A stretch of 64,000 bases of DNA, taken from assembly GCA_000231825.2 (NCBI GenBank), contig JH720310.1, forward strand, positions 1,148,989 through 1,212,988. Reading direction: 5' to 3'. Position numbers and translations under genes: made by a program. The notes under the pieces were generated by a model. That model was not told the origin of the DNA. It saw only the letters and a list, made by a program, of their open reading frames with translations, and did not search any database. The stretch is from Tetrahymena elliotti 4EA. Lineage: Eukaryota; Ciliophora; Oligohymenophorea; Hymenostomatida; Tetrahymenidae. Below, in pieces: positions 1-14,790 of the stretch. Positions within the stretch are counted from its first letter, which is position 1. Each line of letters begins with the position of its first letter.

Positions 1-1928
1 TAAGACCCCTTTTTGGAAAACCCTAAAATATATGGGGGGATCTTATTTTAGAGAGTATACAGTATTATTATTACAAATAATTCTTAGTCATATATTAGAA
101 GTATTTTCATTCTGCATCAAAGTTTATTTATTACTTTGATGAGATGATAATATAGAAGAAGCTTTAAAGAAAAACTAAATGTTCTCAAATATTAAATTTA
201 AATGACTATCTAATATTCTAAGTTAGAAAGTATTCAGATTTCTATGACGTCTTCACCAAATAAACAACTGTTGAATATTTATTTCCTATTGAAGAAAATT
301 AAATAAAAAAGAAAGGTAATGCAAATTTAACAGATAATGATATTGTATTACCTTTATTGTTTATTAAATAAACTTAAATTAAAAAAGTTTTACATTTAAC
401 AAGTATATTTTAATCAAAAAAAGGTAATTATCAAATTTTTTATCAATTAAAGAAAATATTTAAAATGTTTTTTCAAGACAAAGAGGGTGTTTTTAAAATT
501 CACACATTTGTGGAACTATCATAAAATATCATCTCTTACCCTCTTTACTTAAATTTATTTTTCTAAAAGAATTTATACTATGATAGAAGTTAATACTACT
601 TTTAGATTAATATTTATGATAATATTGAAATTATAATTTAAGAAGGATTGACTGCAAGACTAAATAGAGTTATTAGAATGTTTGAATTAAACTTTTAATC
701 TTTTTACAAATACAATTAATATCAAACTATCTAAATCATTTCCAACTAATTTTTTTAAGACACTTTTTTGTAAATACCTCTAAATTTACATTTTAGAAAT
801 TGTATTGTAGGAGAAATAATCTAAGAAAGCAATTAATTCATCTCGTAATTTTTTTTCTTTTCTTTTTTAATAATTAATCGCTATTTATAAATAGTTGCAA
901 TTAATGTGTTGAAGGAAGATATTCTTTGAAAAACCCTAATATGTAAAAGGATGTAAACAAACTTTAATATATTTCTTGTCCTGAATAGGCTGAGCTTTAA
1001 ATTTAGACTCAGTCCAACTCATTTTTACTATCCTCTTTGATTAAATTAATTTAGATACTGATAACTCTAAATCATTTTCAATAAGATTTTGTAAAAAATT
1101 TTAAAATTGAAGAAAAAATATCCCAATTTCTTAAAACTATTAAGGATTAGATAAGTAAAAATAAAAAGAATACATAGCTTATGGAAAATAGTTATTCTAA
1201 ATTTTAGAAATAAATCCCTGAATAAATAAAAGATATTTAGATTTAAGAAAAAATAACCATAAATGATGATAAACAATAAAATTTCATTTAATAAAGCTAT
1301 ATATATTTAAGAATTTAAATCTCCTATTCACTCATAAATTGTTCTCTTAAATTAGTAATCAATAGAAATAAATTTAGAAACAATCTTATTAAATTAAAAA
1401 TCATTACATGAAAAGACAACCTTTAATTAGGAATAATATGCTGAATTGGTTTACATTACAAAAGAAAAGAAAGAAAAGGTAAATTATTACTTCAATACAT
1501 TTCTATCTAATTTCAATTAACACATATATTAAATACTCTCATTTATTAAACTATAAATTTATTTAAATTACTTAGAGTATAGTTAATAGATAGATCAACT
1601 CTGATTAATAAATAGAGTAAAAAAATGATGATAAAAACATATAAGCTGCATCAACTGTAAATATATTACTTTTAGGATCTTTAGTTTTATATTTAATCTC
1701 CTTTATTTTGATATGTTAGCCTCAATAGCTTGAAAGCTCAAATAGCAGTGCCATAATAATTTGAATAAGAGTTAAATGATGTAATACTTACTTACTATTT
1801 TATTTTACTGCAATTTTAATAATTACTAACTTATTAATTAGGTTTAGATTGGATAAAATAACATTTTTGATAACATTATTACAACTAATAAGTTTCAATA
1901 AGGGAAATAACATGATAGTAAACCATGA
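1..1928 (+). pseudogene. Truncated paralogue of the giant membrane protein gene at 2798-14049 (C-terminal part, cut by window edge)
   Basis: Read with TAA/TAG as Gln, a frame open from the first bases to about 840 matches the neighbouring giant gene. Shared words include YYDRSQ/YDRSQ, FELNFQS, RNC(I)VGEIIQE and NQFISQ. A probable 50-nt intron (about 849-898) precedes a Cys-rich piece with QC-EGRYSLKNPNM, matching QC-QGRYSLKTPNM in the intact gene. The copy lacks the beta-helix block and, after ISCPEQAE, the rest of the Cys-rich module and the multi-pass membrane domain. A TGA near 1409 closes that frame. The last exon (after a GT-AG intron ending at 1840) again matches, with GQNNIFDNII before TGA at 1926-1928. 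Retained ends with a missing middle suggest a decayed tandem duplicate. An expressed shortened protein is not excluded, and the 5' part lies outside the window. Confidence 0.6.
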
Positions 1929-2797
1929 TGAACAAAAAATATAAAATTAATACTGAAAGAATTCATACCATTCAAAAATATCTTTTATTTTAAATTCAGT
2001 TTTGTTTTCTGTAACCTATCTAAAAAATATTTGTAAAAGATTAATGATATATCAAATTTTATTAAATATTTTATTTTTCTAAAAATGTATTTTTAATGCT
2101 CAACAAATTTTAACAGAATAAATAAAATATTTAGAAAAATATATATGATTTCAATTTAAGAGTCAAATTTATTTTATTGTGATATTGAAGATTTTGCATG
2201 CACTTTTTAGATAAATAATTGTAATTAGAAATAATTCAAATATATTATTTTTGTTGAAATTTTCACAAAATTTTGTAAATCCTTTGTTTTTAAAATTATT
2301 ATTTAATAATATTGTTTTTTTTATGAGAAATTAACATCCAATTTAAATAGAATTTTCAAAATAAAATTATTACATTTAATTTAAACATTTTTTTATTCAT
2401 TTTATTAAAAATAAAATTGGTTTGTTTCATGTATTTAGATTATATAAATTAATCTAAATTTATCTATGACAAAAGATTTTCATTGAATTTAATATTCTAT
2501 CATGAAATTAACTAATTTCCTTGCCACCTTAATATTTAGATGTTAAACCTTTATGACAAAAAATATCTTGCTTTTCTTCTAATTTTTTTGAAAAGAATAG
2601 TCCAAAATCTTAAAAATAACTTTTCACCTTTTATAAGTTAAATATTAAAGTTATCGAATTAAAATGCAAAAATAGTTCATAAGTACAACAAGAATAGTTA
2701 ATTTTTTATTAAAAACTTCATCACTTTAACAAAGGTAGAGAAATTTTCTTAATTAATATTGTAGAAACAAATAAGTTAATTAAATAGCAAATTAATT
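1929..2797. other. Intergenic spacer, no gene seen
   Basis: AT-rich spacer between the decayed paralogue and the signal-peptide ATG of the next gene. Both strands were read with TGA-only stops. No convincing protein pattern, tRNA or repeat was found. It must hold the promoter of the downstream gene, but no recognisable element stands out. Confidence 0.5.
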
Positions 2798-5700
2798 ATG
2801 TATAGTCACATTTTGATTACAACCTTTTTTTTGGGTAACATTTATTGTCTATACACACAGATTTGTGCTAATCAAAATAATTTTTATGATCTTTCTTTGC
2901 AGGAGTGCAGATCTTGCCAATAATTTTGCTTCCAATGTGATAGCATTAACTCATGTTAGTATTGTTAAAAGGATTCCTTTTATGTAAAAAAATATTAATT
3001 ATGCTAACTTATATGAATAAAAACATTTTTCTGTTTGTAAAGGATCAAAGGGCAAGTAAATGTGTTGAATAGTGCTAAGAAGGTGATTTTTAGAATGATT
3101 AATTTAGGATTTGCTTGACTTGTTAAGTTGAAAATTGTGACATTTGCGAATCTTAAGGATTATTATGCAAATAATGCAAAAAGGGGTGGAAATTGTCTAA
3201 CAATAAAAGTGCTTGCTTATAAAGTTAATGTGGAGAAAATATTTTTAGCTTTTATGATCCTGAAACAAACTCATGCACAACTAATTGCCCAGAATCATAA
3301 AATTTGACAGAAAAAACTTGTATCCGCCAAAAAAAATTCAGTCAAATAAAGACAAATGCAAGTAGAAATAAAACTAAATAAGAAGATATAGAGTATGTCA
3401 TGTATTTTGAAGAAGTTTAAGGAAATCCAATGGTATTTTCTTTTGCTCAAATTTAAAAATTTTTAAAAAATTTATTATTTATTCATAGGTTGTGACTCTC
3501 AATTAAATAAATGCAATTTTTTACTCATATCCATAATTGGTACCTTTGAATCAATTAGCTATTTTAAATTCTTATTCAGGTGTTGTTAAATTAGACAAAA
3601 TATTGTATCTAATTTCTGATACAGTTCTATAAAAAATTAATTTACTTTCTCAAAATATTACAATCGTTTATAAATATACAATATATGGCTAATAATTTAC
3701 TTAAACAGAGTTATATTAATATAAACTCAATTAAATCAGTATCCTTACCTTTTCAACTGAATAGGTTTAAAATTTTGAGATTAAAAATGATATATAAGTT
3801 AATTTTGATTAAGATTCTTTTCCTCAAGCAGATGATAGTCCTGATAATCGTCCTAATTCATCTGATGAATTTCCAGAAGATGACCAAAATCAAACAAAAG
3901 TACAAACTTATTTAGATGATTCAGATTGCTTGCAAATACAAAATAATGCTGAACATGTCATTCCAACAAGAGAAAATATAAATTTTGTTTAGAGAGATTT
4001 TTTAACAGAAAGCTAATCTAACTAATAAAAAATTATAAACAAATATTAAAGTTTCAATAATCATACATTCTTTGAAAGTTTAGGAAAATAATTGATGATG
4101 CTTGTTAATACACTGAATGAGATTAGTATTATTTATCTAAATGAAAATATTTAAATACAAATTAATTTACCAGACAACATTTAACTTCTCTACAGTTACA
4201 TATATGATGAAATCATAAGATTTGTTTTTATTAAGCCTGGTATTTACCAAGGAATCAGTAAAACTGCAGTAGTTTTTGCTAATTTAACTTAAGATAAAAC
4301 TTCATAACAGTACTTTTTATAATATGTAAGTTATTACCCACACTTTTATTCTATTCTAATTTTATGATTAAAATTGAAAATGCTAGGATAAGCCTATTTT
4401 TGGTCGAACTACTTCTCAAATAATAGAGTATTTTGTTACTGATGATAAAACATCTCTCGTTTTAGCTTCTTCATAAGGTATTAAATATAGAATAAATATA
4501 TTTTAAATTTAAAATTGAAAAAAGACTGAGCACAAATAAAACTAAATTTATCAATAGGTTATGAGATTATTAAAATCAGCCCTTTATAAAACTTGGAAAC
4601 GAAAGAAGATGACCTCAATTAAGTGTATTTCTTTTTTGATACAAACAATGGCTTATTCAGTCACTCAAAATTTTTGTCTAAAAATTAATCTCTTTATTAT
4701 CAGATAACAGAGAACAGTATTAAAATAAAGCTATTAAATTTTGATGATAAAGCATTTTATAAGAGTAATGAGATCTCAATAGACCTGAATCCAATATAAT
4801 ACCCATTTTTCAATATAAACTTTTAATAAATTTAGAAAATAGATAATGAAACTTTTGTTATAGCTTACAAAAATCAGGTTTAAATAATTTCTTTTTCAGA
4901 TTCAAAATAAAATTAGAAGATATAATATAGCACATTTTCAGACTCAGACAGTGCTTATTACATGGATGGTATTTTTAAGATTCTTTATTCAAATCAAATT
5001 AGGAGAATAGCAATCATTTTTAATTATGGATTTAGAATTTTTGAAATAAATGGGTCTAGATAGATTTTTGAAAAAAACATTTAATTAAAAATTGTAAAAG
5101 CTGAGATAGTTTCTTAATATCTAGTATTAGTATATTAATACAACAATAATGGCTACAATTTCTTAATAGTTAATATGAATATTAATTAAATGTATTAATA
5201 TGAAACACAAAAAGGAAATATCTATGTTTCCCTAGTTAAATAATAAAATCCTGAAAGAATATTTTTAGGTGTTTTTTACAAAGATTATATATCTTTATTT
5301 TGTATATCTGAAGAAAAAACAGATATTTTCTAAATAAAAGTCAGTCCTTAATAGGTAGCCATAGATTTAGATTTAATTATACAAACTTTGAGTGATACAG
5401 TTTATATTCCATCTATTGAATATTATGTATTGGTTTTTGCTTACGATTCAGTCAATTCATAATTAAATTAAATTGATAATTTCTATTCATAAGATATAAC
5501 AAACTTAATTGATTCAAGAAATCAAATAGTAATAAATACATGCAAAAGTAAGGTTGTATATTCTATTTTTAATAGAATCAGTAAATAGAACTACTTAATC
5601 AGCATATAGTTAATCCCTGAAAATTTCCGAATAAAACTAGATATCTTTTATACAAAAAAATATAATAAATTAGTAATTTCGATTCCATCTTCAATACGTG

Positions 5701-8700
5701 GAAATACAAAAGTTCCTGTATTTGATTTAGATACATATGAAATCAAATATGTAAATTATAGAACAGTTTTGTAAGCAGATGAAGATAATTTTTTAATTCA
5801 CTATTAATCAGTTTACTTATTATATAATTTTACCAATCTATAAAGTGTTAACTTAAATTTACCAAAATATACCACTTTATCTTCATATAATTATTTTGTA
5901 TCAATTGAGGAGAAATCACATTTGTTGATTTAAAACATTACTGGAGTAAAATTATTATTATTTAATTAAATACTAATATTATTAATATTTTTCTTAAAAA
6001 AAGCATATCTAACTATTCAATGTTTAAAGCTAGTAATCGACCTAAATTTTTTTGGATTCTTTCAAATAAAATCAAATAACCTTCCTCTCTCAGAATCATA
6101 TTATATTGTATTCAAACAAAGATTTAGTTTCTACCTAAATTTTTGGATAAACTAAGTTTACAGTACCAAATTAACTCAGTGATGATGATGATGGCATTAG
6201 TATATCAACCATATAATATGAAAACGAAGTATTCATTATAACCTATTCTTAAAATATATATCTTGATTTATCTGCAAATCAAGTATCTTTTATGGGTAAT
6301 AAATTAATTTTTCAAAAATATTTTATAAATTGAAACTTTCATTTAAAATGAATATCTAACTATTAAAGTAACACCCCCACCTTTTTTTATTAATTTATAA
6401 AAATGAAAAATAAAATAATATTTTATGATTTCTCAAATTAAGAAAAATCTGTTTAAAGAAGAAGAAAAATTGATAATTTATTAATTTTATTTTTACCAAT
6501 AGAATAGTCAACTGATCAAGATTTATTTTTTTCTACAAATTATGATCTGTTGGAAGGTAAGTAACTACTTGGTGATAGCCCTTCATATGGGTTTTTAGTT
6601 GTGGACATAAACTTAAATATACTTCATAAATTTGAAAATCAAACATAAGTTAAATATATTAGAGAAATTGATGCTTTTATTTCAGTTAATTAAGATGGTT
6701 AAATCTCATTTTAGAAAAGGCAATTATATGAAATTTGGAAAACAAATTTATTTTTGTCTGACGAAAATTTAAGTATTAATATCTTGGGAGTTATTTAATC
6801 CAAAAACACGATTTTAGTAAGCATAAAAAGCCAATTAGAAACTAAGTTTTATATTTATAATTATTTCTCTAATCAAATTGATTTCTTGTATGAATAAGTT
6901 TAGGATAGCTATCAGAAAGTAAATCTATAAAATGAGATGGTATTTTAATTTACAAAAGAAATAATAACTATTTTTCAAATCTATGAAAATAATAAATTTT
7001 AAATAATTCAATAAATGAATTACACTGATTAATTCAGTTAATTCTTTGATGAGTAATATACCTATATTGATAGTAATAGCAATTTTATCATACAGTTTGA
7101 ACATTCTTCTTCTATCTTCAGAGTGTTTGATTTTGATTTAGTCTTAAAATGTGAACAAGTTTTTACAAACTCCATAAAATCTTAATAATTTTTATAAAAT
7201 TAGGTATGATTTTTTTATTTAAATAAAAAACAATAATTTATTTTCAAATAACTAGATATTTGTTATAATCACTCAGCAAACTTTGAATATTGTAAATTAT
7301 TCTACTTGCTAATTATAAAGTACTGAGCTTCAGGGATTAAAATTTGAAAGTTATGCTTTGAGATTAGCACCAGTGTATATTATAATTGAAAATGATCTAG
7401 ATACTATTGTAGTTATGACTTAAAATAAATTAAATATCTTTTAATATTCTACTCTAAAATATTTAGGAAGCTTTGAATACAATCAATATTCTTCTTCAGA
7501 TATTGTATAATATTCTTCTTAATAGAATTAATTTTCTCTTTAGTAAGATATAAAATATCAATTTTAAATTTTTGATTTATGGACTCCTCTTTTCGCAAAC
7601 ATATTTTAAAATTCTCTAAAGGGTTATAGAAATCGCTTTATTTTAAACTCAGATACCAAAACTATTTTATATCTCAATTATCATTCAAATATACTAATTG
7701 TTTTTAATTGTGAAAGCTATGAAATTCTAAATTAATTGGCCTTAAATAAGACAATTTAAGCAACTTAGTATTTTACTTAGCTCTACATAGTAAGTAATTC
7801 AAACGTTCTTGCAATTACTTCCAACAGTGAGCTGGTCATCTACGATTACTAACAATATTAAATAGTAAAATAATTATCTACATCTTTCAATTGCATACTT
7901 TACTAGAATTTTTCATCTGATATTTATTGCTTAGAAAAAAATAATGTTTTGAAGAAATTCAACTATTCTTCTCTTGATTTCTAAACTCTAACTGACTAAA
8001 ATCTTATTCAGATATAAGTTAGTCAGTTTATTGCTTTAAGCTAATAAGTGCTAGCCTTTATTAGTGATTAGTCCAAATAAGTAATTCTTCTAAATCCAAG
8101 TACCTTAGATACATCACCCACTATCACTCTTCTATATTAAATAGATAAGGTAATATTTTTAAAATTTTGAATAATATTAGCAATAATAATAATATTATTA
8201 ACATTACAGATTATCTAAGTTGAATAGTACATCATCATATCATGCTAACTTTAATTTTTATATGTCTACACTCTATAAAGTAAATCTAATGTTTTAAATG
8301 TTAATCTTAGTTTGGAATTTAACAATCCTGGACATGATGTGTTAGATTACACAGTAATTACTATTAAAAATTCTAACACTTTAGTGATAGCAACAACCTT
8401 ATCTCTATTTGTCTATAATTTGCAGTCAAACTAATTAATTGGAAATTTACCAACGTCTTGTCAAAATTATTAGCAATTAAAATAAGATGAAGAATATCTA
8501 TATGCCATTTGCAGCTTCTAAATAACTGTATTTGATAGAAGAGACCTTAAGCTAATTAACTATTTGAAAGTAAATTAGTTTATCTACTCTAACCTAAAAG
8601 ATATTAGGCATTTATATCAAAATTTATTTGCCCTAACACTTTACAATGATATACTAATAATTTAGATAAATACTAAATAATCTAAAATTGTTGAATCTTT

Positions 8701-11700
8701 CAGAAACCTTGATAATCCCTCTATTTATTAAGTTAAAATGATTTATTAAGATAAATAAGAATCCTCTCCCATCTAAATTTTACTAAAATGCTATAGTGAC
8801 TCAAACGTTTTTGATATCACATACTCCATTCAAATTAGTAACTATTTAACTAGAAGTATTATTGTGAATTTTGTCTAATCTCATGCAATTTATTCAAATA
8901 ATTTTCAAGTAAATTAATTTAAAATTTAAGCAATTTTTAATGAAAACTCTTTCAAGAATGAATAAGTTGAATGACTTTAATTTAACTCTTTTAAACAATT
9001 TTTAAATTTTTTTAGTCTATTAACTCATAAATATATTTATTAAAAAAGCATTAAGATTACTAAAGCAGGATAGTTTCATAAAATTTATACTTATCAAAAT
9101 ATGTTATTGAAATGACAATTGAATACTCATAATTATAATAAATATAAGTATATTATGATGTATTCAAAGAAGAAACAAATATTTAATATAGATTTGCCAT
9201 TTAGTAGAATAATGAGTAGAAAAAAGGAAAAGCAAATTTTACAGATAGTACTTTTATTTTACCACAATTTTAAATACTTTCTTTCTAGACTATTGCCCTT
9301 TATATTAATCTTGGCTAGAGTGATTTTGTTTTAAATAAATATGGAAACCTAAAAACTTTAAAGCTTAATGATGTTGATTTAATATTTGATGAGAACTCAA
9401 AATCTAACTTATTGATCAGTGACTTAAATTTCCTAGTGTTAGATTAAATTAATATATTTCATTAATAATTTGATGGAAGCTTTAGTAGTATAGTGATTCG
9501 CAATGTTACAAATGTTTATGTATCTAAACTTACTATCAAAAATATTTAACTTTTTAATCAACCTCTTTTCTTCTTCCAATAAGTCAAAAGCATAACCTTT
9601 CAAGATTTTAATTTGAATGATTTGTACATTGAATAGACCCTATTCAAATTTATTGAATGCTAAAATATTCATTTCTAATAAGTAAATATCTAGAAGCTAA
9701 ATATCAAGTCTGGTAATTTTATTTAAATATTAAAATCCAGTGAAATTAAGTTATCAGATTTAAATGCTACCTAAGTAAATTTAGTTTCCTAAATACAAAG
9801 GTTGCTCAAACCTGAACAAAATATAAGAATATTAGAAAATGCTTATCAAAACTAAATATCATATTTAATAGATTTATAAGGATGCTATAATATAAGTTTG
9901 ATAAATCTCTAATTTTCTAACTTCTAAGAAATTAGCATCTTATAATCAAATCACTATGCTGTTAGTAATTAGCTTTAGTACTTTAGTTACCAACTATTAA
10001 TGTAGAATGTTAATTTATTTGACTTTAAATAACTAGAATTAACAAATGATATTTTCTTTATAACTTGCTTATAGGCTTAAATAAATTTAATGAATTTCAC
10101 AAATATAAACGCTACTAACAATTTAATAGTCATCAATACTAAAAACAATTTTATTATTTAAAATTCATAATTTGATAATATAAATTTGTAAGATGGAAGT
10201 TTAATTAACATGTAGCAAGGTTATTTAAATATTATAGAGGTAACTTTCTTAAATTTAACTTCTTCTGGTTTTCCTTGTGTTTTAGAAGTTTCATCTGCTG
10301 AATAAGTTGATATAGACAATTCTAAATTTATAAATTTGAGTAATAATGCAGCTAAAATAACCAAAACTAATAAAATACCTTACTATTAAGGAGCTGCCAT
10401 CAATATTTAAAAATCTAAACTAACTAATATAGTAGATAGCTTATTTCAAAATTGTATATCGCTCTAATAAGGAGGAGCAATTTACTCTACTTAACAGCTT
10501 GAAGGTATTTTTAAAATACAAAACACTAATTTTATAGACAACATTTCACTTTAAAGTTCTGGTGGAGCCGTTTTTCTATCGCAAATAGGTGAAATAACCA
10601 TAAATAAATCTAATTTTACAAATAACAAGGCTTTATACCAATTTGGAGGAGCTATTTCTCTTGATACCAGCAAATTAATTTAATTTTATGAAAACTAATT
10701 TAAATTTAATGAGGCAAGTATTGGAGGAGCTATTTATTACAAAAAATTAGATTCTAAATTACTAAGCAAAAATCTTATGGAATAAAATTAAATAGTATTT
10801 TTGTTGAATAAAGGTAATTATAAACTTCTTTCTTATTTATTTGAAGAAATAATATTTTATCAAAGATCTAAATTTTTTTCAAAATAATGATCTGAAATTC
10901 AATTGATTAGGGGAGTATTTTTTTATATTTCAAATTAAAATATACCATATTACCTTTTTACTTGGTTAATCAAAAGTTAAAACACATTTTCATAAAATTT
11001 AAAAATTTACTCTCCTCAAATACTTTATTTATCTTATTAAAATTGAGAAATAATAAAAACACTAATTTAAAAAGCTTCTTTCTATGGATTAAATATTGGA
11101 TCTATCCCAAAGTATATTGGAATAACTAACTAACCTTTTATAAAATCACTTAAAATTGCTGAATAATATACAATAGATAACATTGCAAGTGGAAACAATT
11201 TAGATTAAACATTATATTTGAATTTCATCGATGAAGAAGATAATCCTTTCAACATTTTTGGCCCTGATATTCATTATGATAGGAGTTAATTTTATTTCTA
11301 GCTTTCTCTTTAAAACAACAGCAATATCATTATTTAGGAGGGGATGAATGCAATATTAAACAGAAAGCTAGGCTTGTTTGAATTAAATTTCTAGTCACTA
11401 TATAAGTTGTCTTAAAATTAAACAATAAGTATTATTTCTAATTAATTTTAACTTGGTGATTATTTGTCCATTTCTTTGAACTTGAATTACAGAAACTGTA
11501 TTATTGGGGAAATTATTTAAGAGAATAGCTAATTCATCTCGTAATTAATTTTACAATTATAAGTTTTTTATTAATTATGTTATTTTAATTTAGATGTAGC
11601 TAATGTGTGTAAGGTAGATACTCATTAAAAACTCCTAATATGTTAAGTGATGCAAATCAGATACAGTGTATTTCTTGTCCTCGGGAAGCTGAATCTTGTT

Positions 11701-14049
11701 AAGGATCTTAAATTAAATTAAAGGATGGATATTGGAGAGAGAGTAACTTGACTGATAAAATTTATAGTTGCTTACTTTAGAGTTGTGCTTTTGAAAATCC
11801 AAATAACAAGTTTGGATGCCTTATAGGATATGTTGGTCCATTATGCAATAGTTGTGACAGTAAATAAAGTGTTTGGGATCAATAGTATGGTTTTAAAGGT
11901 TAAAGCTGTTACCCCTGCAGTTAACAATTAGATTAGATTATATTTGTTTGCTCATATATAATTTTCTATAGCTTGTACATATCAATAAGTCAACAAAAAA
12001 TTACAGCTTCTAAAATAAGAATAATTAAGCTAAAAATTTTTAAGTAAATAGGCTTACTTATTACAAGTAATATGACTTCGTCTGGAAACGAGGTGAGTCA
12101 ATGGTATAAAATTTTCATTAACTATTTACAAATTTTATCTTGCATAACTTTTTTTGGAGATTATAATTAATAATTTTTAAAAATAACTTTGAATATATTT
12201 GGAAATCCTGCTAATCTGACTGTTAGTTCTTTTGATTGCTTGTTTAAAATGAGTGATAGGTATCCAATCTGGCTAAATCGAATAATAACATAGCTTTTTT
12301 CTATGTTAATTATTTTACTGTTAGCACTTATTGTATTGTTCATCAAATAAAAAAGATCTTACAAGAAGCAAGAACTTGCATATAAAACATTTCCTTAAAT
12401 CATTAGAATGATGCTAGTTATTATCTATATTTTCTATCAACCCTCTATTGTATTTTCTTCATCAATTAAATTATTTTTATTTTTTCATCTAAATTTGCAA
12501 ATAAAGAAAGGCAAAAAATAAATTTTGAAATGCCTAATATTACATGATAATAATTAAATTTGCAGTATTTAAGTATTAAATAAATTTTTTTAAAAAAAAT
12601 AGTCTAAATTACTAATATAGAGTTTGTTTTGTGAATAAATTGGAAGTAAATTCTACTTAACATCTGATTACAGTTAAGAGTGTTACAGTTATTACCACTT
12701 ACTCTACTCTCTCACAATAATGATTCCTTTAATTTTAATATTCTGTTTTATGATACCTTATATTTTATTTTCTAAGCTGAAACGTATGCAGAAAAAAGAT
12801 TCATAAAATAAGTATATATATTCAAAGGTAAGAAATATAATGACCTATGGATTTTTATATGCTGGATATAAGAGTAAGTTCTTGCATTGGGAAATTGTTA
12901 AAATATTTAATAAATTTATTTTAATGGTACTGCTTAATATGGTTTTAGAAGCAAATATTAAATTAATGTTAATAATATGCCTGATTTTTATATATTACTT
13001 ATTGCTTTTAAAAAGTTAGCCTTATTAAAATTAAAACTAATACGAAGAAGAGAAGTATTTAATGTAAAAACTAATATTCACTTATTTAATGTTATATGGA
13101 ATGTTGAATGATTATACTGAAACTAAAATTTTTACTCAAATCAGTTTGGTAGTCATAATTTTAGTGAACATAAGTTCTATTTAATTGATCCTAATTATTG
13201 TTTTTGGCTAAATTAATTTTGAGAAAGAAAAAACAAAACAGTTCACCTATTTACTAAAGACTCTATTTTTAAGATTAAAAAAAAAGTACCCTAACTTTTT
13301 GAAATTATTTAGAATTAGACAAGTTAAACTAATAAGAATTCACTATCTTTGGAAAAAGGTTCTTGTAGCATTTAAAGATAAAAAACTAAAATTATAATTA
13401 TCAAGTATCATTTCTAAAAAATAAAAAAGCATATTTGAAGATTTGAGTTAAAATTCTAATAGTCCTAATAATTTAGCTAAATAATTAATGTCCCCTATCA
13501 CATCATCAAACATTTTATTAAATTTAAAATTAGTAAACAACAATAGCTCTTAAATTTAAAACGCTCCTTAAATTTTTAGACAACAAGAAAAACCTGAATA
13601 AATAGTGAATCTATTAAAGATCTAGCAGTAGGTAAAATTTATTGTTTTGAAAGCAAATAAATAATATTTTATTTAAAATAATTCAAATGAAAACCAACAT
13701 TTAAATAAATTTCATAAATTTCTAGAGCTCAGAACAGCAGTAAACTTATGATATTCACTTTTCTCCTAAGACAGTATATCAAAACACAGATTAAAACAAA
13801 GTAATTAAATTATTTTTGTTTAATTTTTTTAAAATTATAAAATAAAAAGATTATATAATTTGAGAGTTCTGATGAGATTGCTTCTGAAATTGCTTCAAAC
13901 TAGGTATTTTTTAAATTATTTTTCTTCTGCTAATTTATTATCTAATAATCAAATAGGTTTTATCTGGCTAAAATAATATTTTTGATAATATTATTGCAGC
14001 TAATAAATTTTAATAAGCCAACCAGTATATCCAGAATAACTCAAATTGA
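2798..14049 (+). CDS. Giant Cys-rich / beta-helix / multi-pass membrane protein, 15 exons
   Basis: The chosen ATG opens a signal peptide (MYSHILITTFFLGNIYC), and splicing gives about 3,395 residues. Exons: 2798-2983, 3043-3432, 3489-4325, 4387-4477, 4558-5945, 6004-6295, 6443-7203, 7256-8149, 8210-8965, 9016-10813, 11048-11540, 11594-13739, 13775-13800, 13867-13903, 13957-14049. Every junction keeps phase. Residues ~22-165 are a CxxC-rich growth-factor-receptor-like module. About 200-1,860 is a long beta-rich ectodomain of unknown fold. About 2,100-2,460 has repeated GGAI/GGAV plus NxFxxN steps, typical of a pectin-lyase-type right-handed beta-helix. About 2,630-2,740 is a second Cys module, then six or more hydrophobic segments (for example LFSMLIILLLALIVLF) and a polar tail ending near GQNNIFDNII. 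It resembles the large unnamed ciliate 'transmembrane protein' families; a surface role is inferred. The 10814-11047 intron may contain a small extra exon, and the 35-nt intron at 13740-13774 is unusually short. Confidence 0.82.
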
Positions 14050-14790
14050 ATGAATACTTCAAAAATTTTGACAATTTTAACTAAATAAATCATTATAAAA
14101 GATATTTAAGACTTTAATGATGTTAAATGAATATTTTTAAATATTTGTTTATAAAACAGAATTTTTAAATTTAATAATGTTATTATTTATAAATATTAAA
14201 TCGTTATTTAATAAAACAACTTACTAAAATTCAAATTAAAATATTTGCAACCTTGGAATAAAATATCAAAAAATGAAAATTTTGTTTGAAACTATTAATA
14301 GTCAAACTAAAAATTGATTTGGTAAAACTGATTAAAAATAAATAAATTTAATTTTATTTGAATATTTTAAATTGTACAGTTAAAGATATCCTGAAATGGG
14401 TAAACATTTTATTAATAATGAAAATAATGCTAATTTTGAAATTTATTCTATTTCAATATTATCAATACTTTATATTTATCCTAAAATTCGATTATTTTAA
14501 ATAGTATTAATTATTGTTTTTATTCTGATTTATTCTTCAAATAATCAATCCATCAAGTGTTTTAGATTAAAATATGTAAGATTTTTTAATTTTCATCCAA
14601 AAATTATATCACCTTATTTGAAGCATTTAAGTAATGAAATTATCATAAAATTTGTTTTTCTAATTTAAATGAAAAGCAAATAATTGAATATCTAATTGAT
14701 TTTGTTTGTTTATCCAAAAAAGATTTTCACTCATTTAAATTGAGGATTTCAAGAAATAAAAAAGCTGAAAAAGTGCAAAAAATAAACTTT
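14050..14790. other. Spacer between convergent genes
   Basis: The giant gene ends at 14049 and the hydrolase on the other strand ends at 14791, so this is a tail-to-tail spacer holding both 3' UTRs. It is AT-rich with many short homopolymers. No further gene or repeat was recognised. Confidence 0.5.

Noticed and set aside
1..60. Telomere-like C/G runs at the left edge
   Set aside because: There are no CCCCAA repeats; the bases read in frame as the decayed membrane-protein copy.
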